Below, piece by piece: positions 5,878 through 6,257 of a DNA stretch of 6,257 nt; the stretch's first letter is position 1, and each line of letters opens with the position of its first letter. The stretch covers positions 1 through 6,257 of the forward strand of contig JAUVKM010000136.1 of assembly GCA_030596265.1 (NCBI GenBank), in the 5' to 3' direction. The notes under the pieces were generated by a model. It worked only from the letters and a program-made list of their open reading frames with translations, was not told where the DNA came from and searched no databases. The translations under genes and the position numbers were made by a program. The DNA comes from Candidatus Cloacimonadota bacterium. GTDB taxonomy: Bacteria; Cloacimonadota; Cloacimonadia; Cloacimonadales; TCS61.

Positions 5878-6257
5878 ATGAGAAAAATTACTTTAATGTT
5901 TTTATTCTTACTGTTAATAGCTTCAGTTTTTGCGCGTCCAATATATGACAGGCACAAAATCTCAATTCCCAGTGCTAATTATGAAATGACACGAGCCGAT
6001 TCTGCTCATGGTTTTGATATATTATATTACGATATCACAATGGAATTAGATGAGGTGAACGACTATATTACCGGAACTGTGACGGCAATAGTAGAAGCGG
6101 AAGAGGTTCTTACCGAGATCAGTTATGAATTAGAGACAATGACAGTTCTTGATGTTCAATTAAATGGAAATACAGCTAGCTATACTTATGATGGAAGTTT
6201 AATAACCATTCAGCTTGGGACAATAAATCCCGGGGAACAATTTACAACAATAGTAGA
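5878..6257 (+). CDS. Exported M1-family aminopeptidase-like protein (5' part, runs off the right edge)
   Basis: The first 126 codons are present. The start is ATG at 5878 with a strong GGAGGG at 5869-5874. Residues 1-19 (MRKITLMFLFLLLIASVFA) are a signal peptide with an A-x-A-like end, so the product is exported. From about residue 44, HGFDILYYDITMELDEVNDY then ITGTV matches the opening beta strands of the M1 peptidase N-terminal domain, where a dipeptide-like substrate pocket is later completed. The zinc motif HEXXH lies beyond the window, so catalytic competence cannot be judged. In FCB bacteria such exported M1 proteins often end in a type IX secretion sorting domain; that cannot be checked here. 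It is the first gene to the right of the flanking repeat and runs divergently from groL. Confidence 0.8.
   Translation, partial: MRKITLMFLFLLLIASVFARPIYDRHKISIPSANYEMTRADSAHGFDILYYDITMELDEVNDYITGTVTAIVEAEEVLTEISYELETMTVLDVQLNGNTASYTYDGSLITIQLGTINPGEQFTTIV

Overview
The window looks like a chromosomal segment from a Gram-negative bacterium of the FCB group, most likely Candidatus Cloacimonadota or a relative. Three things point that way: a PorV/PorQ-type outer-membrane protein with the motif EPSARTGGMGQAYVA, a secreted M1-type peptidase, and a rather AT-rich, FCB-like codon style. The phylum call is a judgement from protein style, not from a search.

Layout. Positions 1-582 (minus) hold the 5' part of a PorV/PorQ-family gene. 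Positions 666-752 (minus) hold a tRNA-Leu(CAA) with an encoded CCA end. Positions 882-2522 (minus) hold a complete groL. It is preceded by a sigma-70-like promoter and a near-perfect CIRCE operator (HrcA-type heat-shock control), and followed by a strong intrinsic terminator at 825-857. No groES is next to it. From 5878 to the right edge (plus) runs the 5' part of an exported M1-aminopeptidase-like gene.

Between groL and the M1 gene sits a low-GC accessory cassette of two plus-strand genes. The first (2838-4106) encodes a 422-aa protein of the type often labelled 'MauJ', with a HEPN-like RCAIAH motif in the middle. The second (4096-5478) encodes a 460-aa ApeA-type protein with an N-terminal GYFWLP...PGTL domain and a C-terminal HEPN domain carrying RNYYTH. 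The genes overlap by 11 bp, so they are probably translated together. ApeA is a known abortive-infection (anti-phage) HEPN protein, so the pair is a good candidate for a two-HEPN defence system. This is the most interesting part of the window.

Two structural observations support the cassette being a discrete acquired unit. A 42-bp direct repeat (40/42 identical by eye) flanks it at 2617-2658 and 5798-5839. Collapsing the repeats would leave a plain 174-bp divergent groL/M1 intergenic region. In addition, the leader of the cassette (2674-2746) carries a dense array: a 14-bp tandem duplication, three direct repeats at exactly 11-bp spacing, and a 9-bp-arm palindrome just upstream of a TATAAT box. 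This suggests a dedicated repressor or autoregulation. The 400 bp behind the cassette (5479-5877) has no intact gene, only protein-like broken frames on the minus strand.
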